Positions 52,979 through 61,750 of a DNA stretch of 64,000 nucleotides are shown here, piece after piece; position 1 is the stretch's first letter, and each line of letters begins with the position of its first letter. Below the pieces are notes generated by a model. That model ran no database searches, was not told the DNA's origin, and worked only from the letters and a program-made list of their open reading frames with translations. This DNA comes from Thiocapsa sp. UBA6158 (GTDB lineage: Bacteria > Pseudomonadota > Gammaproteobacteria > Chromatiales > Chromatiaceae), in NCBI RefSeq assembly GCF_002423035.1, contig NZ_DIUM01000129.1:6197-70196 (forward strand). The letters are read 5' to 3'. The position numbers and the translations under genes were made by a program.

Positions 52979-53230
52979 CCAACCGGCCCGGGGGCGGGCC
53001 TCGGCTCCGCTGCCCCGGAGAGCAAAGAGGGACCGGTTGAGCAAGGACACTGCCCAACGCAGGCGCAGAGCGCTATCCTTAGGTGCGAGCGCACTCGCCC
53101 CGCAACCGAGCAGCACCGGCATCGAGGCGGCTCGGGTCCGCGAGCGGCCGGGTGGATCGGGTCGGCGCAGGGCCTCGGATCGCACACACGACACCCTAGG
53201 TGTCTCGCGCCAAGCCCACAACAGCAGCGG

Positions 53231-53617
53231 ATGGACAGCATGTCAGGCTCAGGACAAGATCGGATCGAAACCGTCATCGACACAACCGTCCTCGCCGACA
53301 TCCGTGATCTGATGGAGGATGATTTTCCCGACTTGGTGCGGCGTTTCCTCGAAGACTCGGCCGACCTGATCGATCAATTGGATCGAGGCATTGCCCGGGG
53401 CGATACCGATTCGGTCCACCGGGCTGCCCATACGCTCAAGTCGAGCTCCGCGGCCCTCGGCGCGCTGGCCCTCTCGGATCGCGCCAAGCATCTGGAGGCC
53501 CTCGGTCGCTCGGGGGTCCTCAACGGCGCAGCAGCAGAGGCGACCGCGGCCCGCGTCCAGTTTGCGCGCGCCAAGGAGACCCTGGAGAAATGTCTCGAGG
53601 AGGGATCCCGACCATAG
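53231..53617 (+). CDS. Hpt phosphotransfer protein
   Basis: 128 residues, four-helix bundle with the phosphorylatable His67 (VHRAAHTLKSSSAALG). Start at 53231 or the ATG 9 bases later. Similar to HptB, which passes phosphate from hybrid kinases to HsbR. A 252-bp GC-rich gap separates it from the phosphatase gene, with no gene seen in the gap. Confidence 0.9.
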   Translation: MDSMSGSGQDRIETVIDTTVLADIRDLMEDDFPDLVRRFLEDSADLIDQLDRGIARGDTDSVHRAAHTLKSSSAALGALALSDRAKHLEALGRSGVLNGAAAEATAARVQFARAKETLEKCLEEGSRP

Positions 53618-53720
53618 ACGCCGACCTGATTCGGGCGCACGACAACCTGCTCGGCAGACGTCCTGCACACGCGCGGATCCCGAGGCGAGAACCACTGCCC
53701 GACCGCTGGAGCTTACGAGG

Positions 53721-54062
53721 ATGAAGGCAACCGTTACCCATCGAAAGATCGGCCATGTCGACAGCGTCGCCATCGCCGGACGCTTGACTGCCGCCGAGGC
53801 ACCGGCCGTTCGGCAAGAGATCCTCCAGGTTCTGGAGCGAGGTGACGCGCGCCTCGTCCTCGACCTCGCTGAGCTGACCTTCTGCGATTCGAGCGGACTC
53901 TCGGTGTTGATCTCCGCACTCAAGGCGGCGCGCAGCAGCGGCGGCAACGTCTCTTTGGCCGGACTCACGCCATCCGTGCGGGCGCTCATCGAGCTGACCC
54001 GCCTCCAGCAGGTCTTCGAGATCTTCGACGACGCAGAGGTCGCCGCCGCGCGAATGGGCTAG
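53721..54062 (+). CDS. STAS-domain anti-anti-sigma factor
   Basis: 113 residues from the ATG at 53721; the longer open frame upstream overlaps the Hpt gene and is rejected. The STAS fold is clear: VDSVAIAGRLTAAEAPAVRQ and the phosphorylation loop LTFCDSSGLSVLISAL with Ser57/58. When unphosphorylated such proteins bind an anti-sigma kinase. It forms, with the phosphatase and the Hpt protein, an HptB-HsbR-HsbA-like set. Confidence 0.92.
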   Translation: MKATVTHRKIGHVDSVAIAGRLTAAEAPAVRQEILQVLERGDARLVLDLAELTFCDSSGLSVLISALKAARSSGGNVSLAGLTPSVRALIELTRLQQVFEIFDDAEVAAARMG

Positions 54063-54092
54063 ATCGAGAGCGCCGGGAAAACACCCGCCGGG

Positions 54093-55157
54093 ATGAAGGG
54101 GAGCAAGCACGCGAGCGAGATCGGGCGATCGGGCCGATTCCGGCGCCTGCGCCCAGGTTCGCATCGTGTGATTCGCATCGGACTCGCCCTCCTATGGGCG
54201 TCCATCCTGAGCGGCTGCGGTGCTTGGGAGATCGTCCCCGGGTCCACCCCCTCGGCAGCATCCGATTTCGAAGTGCCCGAACGACGGATCGAGGCATCGA
54301 GCTTCGAGCTGCTCAAGCAATTCGAGCAAGCAGGCGAGCCGGTCTATCGGTTTGGTCCCGGCGACGAGCTCGTCGTCTCGGTGGCGGCCCGCCCCGAGAT
54401 CTCGGGACCGCATCTGGTGGGTCCCGACGGCATCATCACGATACCCTTTGCAGGCCCCGTCCTCATCGGCGGCCTGACGCGCGAAGAAGCCGCCTCGCGG
54501 CTGGTCGAGGCGCTCGCGCCCTATTATCTCGATCTGTCGGTGACGGTCGGCGTGACAGGCTACGGCTCGAATCGGATCGTGGTCCTCGGGCGTGTCGAGA
54601 ATCCGGGCGTCCTGCAGTTCGACACCCCGCCGAATCTACTGGAAACGCTGGCCCAAGCCGGCGGCCTGCCGCTTCTGCGTCCCGAGCAGCTCTTGACGCG
54701 CTGCGCCGTGATTCGCGGCGACAGCATCCTCTGGATCGATGTCGCGCGCCTGCTCACCGGCGACCTGTCGCTGAACATCCGATTGCAGCGCAACGACATC
54801 GTCTACATCCCGGATTCCACGGACACGCCGGTCTATGTCCTCGGCGAGGTCGAAACCCCCGGGGTCTATCGCCTGACGCCCCAAATGTCGTTCCTGGATG
54901 CCATCAGCCAGGCCGGCGGTCCCACGCGGGATGCGAATCTCAATCGGATTCACGTCATCCGTCCGGCGGATCGGGTCAATTTCAGCTTCTCCTTCATGGA
55001 GATCCTGAAACCGGATCCGGGGCTGAACGTCGCCATGAAAGAGGGCGATATCGTCTATGTCCCGCGCAGCGGCATCTCGCAGATCGGCTATGTCCTGGAA
55101 AATTTCAATCCGTTCAGCTCGATTCTGATCATCAACCAGCTCATGAGCGGAGATTGA
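54093..55157 (+). CDS. Polysaccharide export lipoprotein (Wza/GumB-like)
   Basis: 354 residues from the ATG at 54093; no good ribosome site, and a GTG at 54168 (VIRIGLALL) is an alternative that would sharpen the signal peptide. Lipobox LSGC near residue 42 gives a lipid-anchored Cys. Poly-export domain (YRFGPGDELVVSVAARPEIS, GPDGIITIPFAGPVLIGGLT) and two SLBB segments (RIVVLGRVENPGVLQFD, VYVLGEVETPGVYRLTPQMS). Forms the outer-membrane channel for an exopolysaccharide. 31 bp after the STAS gene, so control genes and export genes may be cotranscribed. Confidence 0.92.
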   Translation: MKGSKHASEIGRSGRFRRLRPGSHRVIRIGLALLWASILSGCGAWEIVPGSTPSAASDFEVPERRIEASSFELLKQFEQAGEPVYRFGPGDELVVSVAARPEISGPHLVGPDGIITIPFAGPVLIGGLTREEAASRLVEALAPYYLDLSVTVGVTGYGSNRIVVLGRVENPGVLQFDTPPNLLETLAQAGGLPLLRPEQLLTRCAVIRGDSILWIDVARLLTGDLSLNIRLQRNDIVYIPDSTDTPVYVLGEVETPGVYRLTPQMSFLDAISQAGGPTRDANLNRIHVIRPADRVNFSFSFMEILKPDPGLNVAMKEGDIVYVPRSGISQIGYVLENFNPFSSILIINQLMSGD

Positions 55158-55218
55158 TGAGCGGCCTTCTTCACTGCCGAACGCCCGATCGGCCTCATCG
55201 CGACCCGGGGATGCGTTC

Positions 55219-57339
55219 GTGAGCACACCTCCGGCCCAGCCCACCTCCTCGGGTGCCTTCCAACCGCTCGACAGCATTTGGAATCACAAGCTCCTAGTCG
55301 TCCTGGTTGCCTTTATCGTCGCAATCGGCGGGACCTATGTCGCCTACATCAAGGGCACCGCGGTCTATCGAGTGACGGCGGTCATCTATGTCGCACCGCG
55401 GTTCGCCAATATCCTGGAGGACTCCAAAGAGCTGGAATTCCAGTCCTTCACCCAGTTTCAGCAGTTCATGAAGCAACAGGCGCGCACCATCAATCGGTAC
55501 GACATCGTGCTCGAGGCACTCGCGCGGCTCGGCGATCGCCGTTTCGACCTCTGGCAGGAGCCCGACGAATCCGATCGCGAGGCCGCCGAGCGTCTTCAGC
55601 AGCAACTTCAGGTGCGCGATGTCCGCGATACCTATCTGATTACCGTCAGCCTCGAGTCGGAGAATGCGAACGGACTCGACGAGATCGTCAACAGCGTCGT
55701 GAAGGTCTACCTGGAGAAGGCGAAAAGGGAGGAGATCTACGCCGGCGAGGATCGCATCGAGGTCCTCTCGGCACGACGCGAGGCGCACGTGTTGAGGATC
55801 CAGGCGCTCACGAAGCGACGCGGCGAGCTGGCGCAGACACTGGGTGTCACTACCTTCGTCGAGGGCGCGCTCAACCCCTACGACACCCTCTTGATCGAGA
55901 GCACGAGCGCCCTGTTCCAAGCCGAGCGCGCGCGTATCTCGGCGGATGCCGAACTGGCGACCTACGACGCCGCAACGGGCGGCGAGGCCGCCCGGATGGC
56001 ATTGAGCGCCGCGGGAAGCGAGCTGGCCTCGAAGGATCCCGGGCTCAACAGCCTTAAGGCCAATCTCTACAAGCGACGCAGCGAGGTCCTCGAGCAGACC
56101 ACCGGACTCACGGAGAACCACCCGGTCAGGCGCATCGCGCAGCGCGAGCTCGATGATCTGGAGCGCGAGGTTACGAGCGCATCGGCACAGCTGATCGCCG
56201 AGAAATCCGCGATGCTTCTCGAGGAGCGCAGGGCGCGCGTGCGCGAACGTGCCGCGGTGGAGGAGGTGTTGCGCGCGCAGCTTCGCGGACAACAGGAGCA
56301 GGCCGCCTGGTTCGCGACCCATTACAACGATGCGCTGGACGTCAGCAACGAGATCGCACGCGAGCGCAAGGCATTGGACGCAATCGACGATCGCGTCGAG
56401 TTCCTGGAGATCGAGGCCAGCGCGCCGGGCTTCATCCGCGTCTCGACCTGGGCCATGCCGCCGATCCTGCCGGTGAGCGGCGGGCGCACCAAGCTCGCGG
56501 TGATCTTCGCCGCGCTCGGCGGCATCTTGGGTCTCGTGGCAGCGATTGCGGTCGATCTGCTCGACCGGCGTGTTCAAACGAGTCGACAGGTACAATCGCT
56601 CGTCGGGTTTCCGCCCTTGGCGGCCTTTCTCGAACCCTCCTCGGATCCGGCGCACCGAGCGTTGCTCGCCGATCAGATGCGACGGCTCGCCCTTGCGCTC
56701 AGACGCGAGCGCGACGCAAACGGTGTGCGCCGCCTCCTTGTCACGGCGGTCCGACACGGCTGCGGTGCGACCACGATCGTGCTTGAGTTGGCGTGCGAAC
56801 TCGAGCGACAAGGCTTGAGCGTCTTGGTCGTCGAGGCGAATCTATTCGTCACCGACCCGCGCTACCGAACAACACCCGAACGGCCTGGACTCTTGGACAT
56901 CCTCGAGGACGATCTCGAACCCGCGGCGGCGATCGTGCCGGGAGATGCAACCTTGCCCGACCGGATCGGCACCGGAGAGTCCGAGGAAGGCCAACTGAGC
57001 GAGTGTCGCCATCTGCAGGGATTCCTGGAGCGCCTTGACGCCGATTACGACATGGTCCTTATCGACGCAGCACCCATTCGACTCTCCGCCGACACCGAAT
57101 ATCTGGCCGGAATCTGCGACGCGACCTGGCTGGTGGTGCGAGCACGACTCGCGCAGATCGGCGAGGTCAAGGGTTCCGTCGCGCGCTTGGAGAAGGCCGC
57201 ACCGCCGGCGGTCGGCCTGATCATGACCGGCCTGACCGTCTTTTTGGGTGGCGGCTACTATGGTCAGATCCTGAAGGAATACCGAAAGGCCATCGTCGCA
57301 AAAGGCCATCCAGGCGCCGAAAGAGACACCCCTCGCTGA
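55219..57339 (+). CDS. Wzc/GumC-like chain-length protein with degenerate ATPase domain
   Basis: 706 residues from a GTG at 55219. Wzz-type region: TM1 (LLVVLVAFIVAIGGTYVAYI), a long periplasmic coiled coil, and TM2 (LAVIFAALGGILGLVAAIAV). The cytoplasmic BY-kinase-like domain (~480-690) is eroded: Walker A reads HGCGATTI with Ala517 where the essential Lys should be, and Walker A' reads VLVVEANLF in place of a LIDADLR-type sequence, while Walker B (MVLIDAAPI) is kept. The tail (KGHPGAERDTPR) has no Tyr cluster. It probably works as a structural co-polymerase without kinase activity. Confidence 0.9.
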   Translation: MSTPPAQPTSSGAFQPLDSIWNHKLLVVLVAFIVAIGGTYVAYIKGTAVYRVTAVIYVAPRFANILEDSKELEFQSFTQFQQFMKQQARTINRYDIVLEALARLGDRRFDLWQEPDESDREAAERLQQQLQVRDVRDTYLITVSLESENANGLDEIVNSVVKVYLEKAKREEIYAGEDRIEVLSARREAHVLRIQALTKRRGELAQTLGVTTFVEGALNPYDTLLIESTSALFQAERARISADAELATYDAATGGEAARMALSAAGSELASKDPGLNSLKANLYKRRSEVLEQTTGLTENHPVRRIAQRELDDLEREVTSASAQLIAEKSAMLLEERRARVRERAAVEEVLRAQLRGQQEQAAWFATHYNDALDVSNEIARERKALDAIDDRVEFLEIEASAPGFIRVSTWAMPPILPVSGGRTKLAVIFAALGGILGLVAAIAVDLLDRRVQTSRQVQSLVGFPPLAAFLEPSSDPAHRALLADQMRRLALALRRERDANGVRRLLVTAVRHGCGATTIVLELACELERQGLSVLVVEANLFVTDPRYRTTPERPGLLDILEDDLEPAAAIVPGDATLPDRIGTGESEEGQLSECRHLQGFLERLDADYDMVLIDAAPIRLSADTEYLAGICDATWLVVRARLAQIGEVKGSVARLEKAAPPAVGLIMTGLTVFLGGGYYGQILKEYRKAIVAKGHPGAERDTPR

Positions 57340-57765
57340 GAGGATCTCGCTCTGGATCGCACTCGCCCTCGACGCCCCCGAGCGAATCGCCGAGCATGCC
57401 GCCTGCCGTTCCGGCACACACTTCAGGTCGAAATCTGCCGAAACGGCAGAGGATTCCGGATCCGCCGAAGCCGCCTCGTGGATCCCGCAACGGCGCGAAA
57501 AACAACCATCCTTATTCGTATCAATGCGTTGCTTACTCTTTGGGACGGGATCGACGCGACCGGCACTGACTGACACCGAAGACGCGCGCCTGGACCGGGA
57601 CTTCGCGCGCCGGCCCCGCAGTCATCGCTCTCGAAAATCCAACGCCATGATTTAAAGTATTTTTTCATGCCAGAGCAGCGAGGTCGACGACCGACCTGCT
57701 CCGATGGCACGAGTTATGTACTGCTCAATCGAGATCTTCAACGCCTCGACTGCAGGAGTCCATCG
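57340..57765. other. 426-bp intergenic region before the LruC-like gene
   Basis: No gene supported. The last third is A/T-rich (57510-57670, including TTTAAAGTATTTTTT at ~57651) and is the likely promoter region of the secreted LruC-like protein. The open frame extending the next gene upstream to 57667 lacks a good start. Confidence 0.5.
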
Positions 57766-59394
57766 ATGCCCGTTCGCCATCCTCTCTTCACCTCACTGGC
57801 CGCCATTGCGCTTGGCGCTGCGGCTCAACCCGGCCTAGCGGTGACCTGGTCCTATGTCGGTGCCTATGATGCCAACGGGGTCCCCAAGACGCTGGTCGAT
57901 TTCAGCAAAAGGATACCGTCCGACCTGTTGAACGAGATCCACAGACGGTTGCCGGAAAGCCGGGATATCCGAAAGAACGATCCCAAGCTCATCACCGATG
58001 ATCTCGGAGCCAACATCACCTTGCTCGAAGACGCCGAGATCACGGTCGCCTTCGTCTATGAAGGTGCCGGCTATCGCAACTCGCTCGGGTATTTCACCTT
58101 CGATCCCGCCAACACGCCGACATCGGCGAGCCCGCTCAACCCCAAGATCATGCTCCCGAATTTCTCGCTGCCGCTGCTGAAGTTCGGCGATGCCGTAGAG
58201 CTCGGAAAATTCAAGGCCGGCACGGCCGTCGGCTTCACAGTGGTCGCCGACGGATGGAAAGGCAGCGGGGTCAATCCGAATCAGCCTGCCGGCATGATCT
58301 TTCACACCCTGAAGGCGCTGAATCCGGAACCGCCCGGTGCCAACAACCTCAACGCTCACACGGTCCTGCTCTCGAAGCCGGAGGACGAGCTTCTGGTGCT
58401 GGGATTCGAGGACATGAATCGGACCTGGTCGAACAGTGACCACGACTTCAACGACGCCCTGATCGCGATCAAGGTCACGCCCTTCTCCGCCGTCGATCGC
58501 AGCCAGGTCCAATCTCTGACAAAGGAGGTGAGGGACACGGACGGGGACGGCATCAGCGACGATCTGGACGCCTTTCCGCTGGATCCTGAGCGCGCCGCGA
58601 GACGCTTCTATCCCAGCGCCACTGGCTTTGGCTATCTGGCCTTCGAAGACAACTGGCCGAGCAAGGGCGACTTCGACATGAACGACGTCGTGATGGCCTA
58701 TCGGATCATCGAGACCCTGAACGCCCAAAACGAGGTGACCGACCTGAAGCTGACCTACGAGATCACCGCACGCGGCGGCACGGCGCAGACCGGGTTCGGC
58801 ATCCATCTGCCCGGGATCGAGCGCAGCCTGATCAATGCTGCGGCGACCAAGCTCGCGATCGACGATCAGACGCCAGTCGCCATGCCGGCGGAGTCCGGCC
58901 AGCGCGAAGCGGTCTTCATTCTTGCGCCGAAGTTGCCGGACTTGGCCAAGACCGGTGAACGCTGGCCGTGCAGCTTCTTCAACACGATCGGCAACTGCAC
59001 GCGGCGTCCGCCCGTGCAACTGACGGCGGAGATCCACTTCAGCAAACCCGTCAGCACGTCTCGGCTCGGCGCCGCTCCGTACAACCCCTTCATCTACAGG
59101 AGTCAGCGCGGCCGCGAGATCCACCTGGTGGATCGTCCGCCGACCGACAAGGCCGACCCGAAACTCTTCGGCACGGGCGATGACGCCTCGAACCCGGCCG
59201 AAGGCCGCTTTTACCGTACCGCCGATAATCTCCCGTGGGCATTGGACGTACCCGAGAACTGGAAGTATCCGGCGGAGTGGAACGACGTGGCGGACGCTTA
59301 CCCGGACTTCGCGACCTGGGCCGAAAGCGGCGGACGGGCGACGGAGAACTGGTACATCGGCAATACCAACGAGGGACTGCTGTTTCAGCCTTGA
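57766..59394 (+). CDS. Secreted LruC/DUF4114-type protein
   Basis: 542 residues from the ATG at 57766, with GGAG 8 bases upstream and a signal peptide (FTSLAAIALGAAAQPGLA). DUF4114-like segment VLGFEDMNRTWSNSDHDFND, a calcium-binding type motif DTDGDGISDDLDAFPLDPE, then the LruC-type sequence ATGFGYLAFEDNWPSKGDFD and MNDVVMAYRIIETL. The Asp-rich loops suggest calcium binding in an extracellular or surface protein. No C-terminal sorting helix. Its place after exopolysaccharide genes hints at a matrix or adhesion role, which is inference. Confidence 0.82.
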   Translation: MPVRHPLFTSLAAIALGAAAQPGLAVTWSYVGAYDANGVPKTLVDFSKRIPSDLLNEIHRRLPESRDIRKNDPKLITDDLGANITLLEDAEITVAFVYEGAGYRNSLGYFTFDPANTPTSASPLNPKIMLPNFSLPLLKFGDAVELGKFKAGTAVGFTVVADGWKGSGVNPNQPAGMIFHTLKALNPEPPGANNLNAHTVLLSKPEDELLVLGFEDMNRTWSNSDHDFNDALIAIKVTPFSAVDRSQVQSLTKEVRDTDGDGISDDLDAFPLDPERAARRFYPSATGFGYLAFEDNWPSKGDFDMNDVVMAYRIIETLNAQNEVTDLKLTYEITARGGTAQTGFGIHLPGIERSLINAAATKLAIDDQTPVAMPAESGQREAVFILAPKLPDLAKTGERWPCSFFNTIGNCTRRPPVQLTAEIHFSKPVSTSRLGAAPYNPFIYRSQRGREIHLVDRPPTDKADPKLFGTGDDASNPAEGRFYRTADNLPWALDVPENWKYPAEWNDVADAYPDFATWAESGGRATENWYIGNTNEGLLFQP

Positions 59395-60275
59395 GGCCAG
59401 CAATTGATCGACGGTGTCGGCAGGTGGGCCTCACGGTTTAGCAGATACCCGTTCGCCGACGGCGCACAGCCAGCCGCCTGCCCCACCCGTCAGCCGTGTT
59501 GGTTCCAAAATGATTGCGTCACGAACTTCTATAATTCGCCCGCCTCGGTATCGGCCATCGCTCCAATGATGCGACACCGCCCAAGGGTGTTCGCAAGGGT
59601 TGAAATCGACCCGGATCTGCGAACGGACGCCTCGTCATGAGCACCGTTCCGGACGCATTGCCGCCCCTAGCGGTAAGCCCTCTAAGCAGCAGTGATGTTC
59701 TGCGAGCCGTCGCCCTTTGACCGCAAGAGACTGACCGGTCCATCCTGATACCGGTCAAGCGCCGTCCGGAGACCGACGGACCGGTCAGGACCCGATCCGG
59801 TCAGCCGCTCTATTCTCACGAGCGACCCGGAAGGCATCCAAAGCGGACACGAACGCCGCCTTGTTTTCCGCTACCGGACCGGGACCAACGGACCTTGCGC
59901 ACGCCACCAGTCCGCGGAACGACATCACCTGCAAGCGGGCTGCCCGCAATCCAGGCGCAGAACTCGCCACGCTCGTCCTTCGTCCAGTAGTCGGGCCAAA
60001 GGCGCGTAAAGGAGGGCGTTTCCACAACGGTCAGCATGGCAGGATTATACGTCAATGCCGCATAAAGCGCTTGGGTGCCTGCTTTGCGTCGACGGGCAGA
60101 CAGTCAGCGAGACTGCAGCTTTTACCGCGATTTGCCGACAACGACCTTTTAGGACCGCAAGACTGAACGGCCGCGACTGACCGGTCATGGGGCACAGCGA
60201 TCGGTCGGCTGGCTCGGCTCGGTGGCCGGTCTGGATTGGTTGCTGCCCAAACTGGTATGGGCGTGTTCGGCGGGA
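59395..60275. other. Gene-poor decayed region
   Basis: Apart from the toxin fragment at 59816-60037 no gene can be supported. Open frames here lack codon structure and family features. GACCGGTC-type motifs recur (59731-59800, 60170-60220) together with two similar ACCGCAAGA...GACTGACCGGTC stretches, suggesting decayed repeats. Confidence 0.5.
59816..60037 (-). pseudogene. HigB/RelE-type toxin fragment
   Basis: 73 codons from the ATG at 60037: MLTVVETPSFTRLWPDYW, DERGEFCAWIAGSPLAGDVV, GGVRKVRWSRSGSGKQGGVR, then an unrelated short end and a stop. Full proteins of this RelE/HigB-type family run to ~105 residues, with a hydrophobic strand after GGVRV that is missing. No antitoxin was recognised next to it. 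A TATAAT lies 9 bases before the ATG. Confidence 0.7.
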
Positions 60276-60295
60276 TGTGAAATTTCCTGACACCC
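60276..60295 (+). repeat. 20-bp direct repeat, left copy
   Basis: TGTGAAATTTCCTGACACCC, identical to the copy at 61731-61750. It bounds a ~1.45-kb stretch holding two genes. Confidence 0.85.
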
Positions 60296-60801
60296 GCGAG
60301 CCGGCTCGGGCGGATTTGCGGTCTGAGGCGGGGGCGGCCGATCAGGTGCCTCTTATCTCCGCGTGCACTCATTTCTCGGGGTCGGCCCGAAGCGCCGTTT
60401 ACCGGCGCTGCTGCGGCGACCTGCCTACGCTCGTTGCTGCCGCTGAAGGTGGGGCTTCCGGAAGGCTGCGCCTCACGCGGAACCGGCACCGGCGAGGTGG
60501 GCGCAGTTCAGGCGAAGCTGAGGGCCTCGATCATCCCTTCGCCCACATCGGCCGCCAAATGCGTAGTCAGGCCATCCTGGCCTGACAGAATCAGGGCTGG
60601 AAGCCCTGACGACGCAGGGACCGCAAGGCAGTTGGACCAAACGATGATCAAGGCCAAGCTGAGGTATGGTGAGCAAGCCAAGGGGTTTGCTGGTGAATTC
60701 CGGCAGGCCAGAACCCACCTTTACGAAAGTCAAGATCCATTTGGCCCTTCCCCTCAACCGAGCTCCGTACAGAGCTTGTCAATCGGACATCACCCTACGC
60801 C
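60296..60801. other. Non-coding stretch inside the islet
   Basis: About 500 bp between the left direct repeat and the hypothetical gene. Overlapping open frames in several phases have no recognisable family features, so no gene is called. Base composition becomes less GC-rich toward 60800. Confidence 0.45.
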
Positions 60802-61374
60802 ATGACTACAAAGCTCGCGCAGAAGCATGCGATCAAAGGTTCTCGGGAATTTGAGCTTGTCGATGACGAGGTTCGGTACATCATCACGTCGCCGCTCAGA
60901 ACGGAGTCTTTGAGCGTCGTTTTGAGCGTCTTGGACCCTGAGCCTCTGATATCGGGTTCGACGCTTTCGTTTGTCAGCCAGGTGAACAGAGAGCCACTGG
61001 TTGAGTTGTTTCTCGATGAGCCGGACAGGGAGACCTTTAATCAGTTCGTGAGCACGATTCGGCGACGGATTATCGAGGAGGATTTCGGCCGGCTTCGCGT
61101 CCCGGATAAAGGCGTCGATGTCAAGGTCGACGGGGTCAGTGAATCGATTGATATGCTGCGGAGATACGTGGACCCGCAGGAGATCGAGGCCTTGCTTGCT
61201 GCCTTGGAGGAGCTAAAGCAGACGCCGGATATCCCGCACTGCCTACAACGCGTCGCGGAAGCATTCAATGAGCTCGGTATTGCGCAAGGCCAGGTGTTGC
61301 TCTATGCGCCTTACATCAATTTCCTGTTGTCAGGAGCCGGTGCAGAGGGTGACCGCGCAGACACCGAGAAGTAG
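60802..61374 (+). CDS. Hypothetical protein in low-GC islet
   Basis: 190 residues, not recognised. MTTKLAQKHAIKGSREFELV start; soluble, mixed alpha/beta pattern: an N-terminal beta-rich half (EVRYIITSPLRTESLSVVLS, EPLVELFLDEPDRETFNQFV) and a helical C-terminal half (VDPQEIEALLAALEELKQTP, PHCLQRVAEAFNELGIAQGQ). Codon use is visibly less GC-rich than in the rest of the window. It lies 53 bp before a glutaredoxin-like gene and may be cotranscribed with it. No function is proposed. Confidence 0.7.
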   Translation: MTTKLAQKHAIKGSREFELVDDEVRYIITSPLRTESLSVVLSVLDPEPLISGSTLSFVSQVNREPLVELFLDEPDRETFNQFVSTIRRRIIEEDFGRLRVPDKGVDVKVDGVSESIDMLRRYVDPQEIEALLAALEELKQTPDIPHCLQRVAEAFNELGIAQGQVLLYAPYINFLLSGAGAEGDRADTEK

Positions 61375-61427
61375 TCCGATCGACATCTCTTTTCGCGACA
61401 CGATCGCTTCTCTAATTCGAGATCAGA

Positions 61428-61715
61428 ATGACTGCAAAAGTAGAGATTTACGGCACAAGCAACTGCAGGAAATGCGTTGACGTTCGGGCGCTGTTGGACC
61501 GATACGGCATCGACTATGTCGACCATCTGATCGATTTGATGCCGCTTGAGAAAGACGAGATGTTCCGGCGCTGCGGGCTCAAGTACTACCCCCAGATATT
61601 CATTAACGATGAACATCTCGGGGGAGAAGAGGAGTTGATGATGCTGGAGGCCGACGGCCGGTTGCGGAAGCTACTGGGTTTGCAAGAGCAGGCTGAATCC
61701 CGGATTCGAGACTGA
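61428..61715 (+). CDS. Glutaredoxin-like protein
   Basis: 95 residues, thioredoxin fold with an active-site CRKC (VEIYGTSNCRKCVDVRALLD), cis-Pro region LKYYPQIFINDEHLGGEEEL and a short basic tail. Likely a dithiol glutaredoxin or related reductase in the cytoplasm; CRKC is an unusual active site compared with the common CPYC. It is the second gene of the islet between the direct repeats. Confidence 0.82.
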   Translation: MTAKVEIYGTSNCRKCVDVRALLDRYGIDYVDHLIDLMPLEKDEMFRRCGLKYYPQIFINDEHLGGEEELMMLEADGRLRKLLGLQEQAESRIRD

Positions 61716-61730
61716 GGTTCGCGAGAGGGG

Positions 61731-61750
61731 TGTGAAATTTCCTGACACCC
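61731..61750 (+). repeat. 20-bp direct repeat, right copy
   Basis: Identical to 60276-60295, starting 15 bases after the stop of the glutaredoxin-like gene. Confidence 0.85.

Noticed and set aside
59404..59640. 78-codon open frame after the LruC-like gene
   Set aside because: No ribosome site, no recognisable features and poor codon pattern.
60187..60805. Overlapping open frames before the 190-residue hypothetical gene
   Set aside because: Several phases are open at once with Arg/Ala/Ser-rich noise translations and no family signature.
60276..61750. The 20-bp direct repeats as a CRISPR remnant
   Set aside because: Only two copies, 1.4 kb apart, with ordinary genes between them; no spacer-sized intervals and no cas genes.
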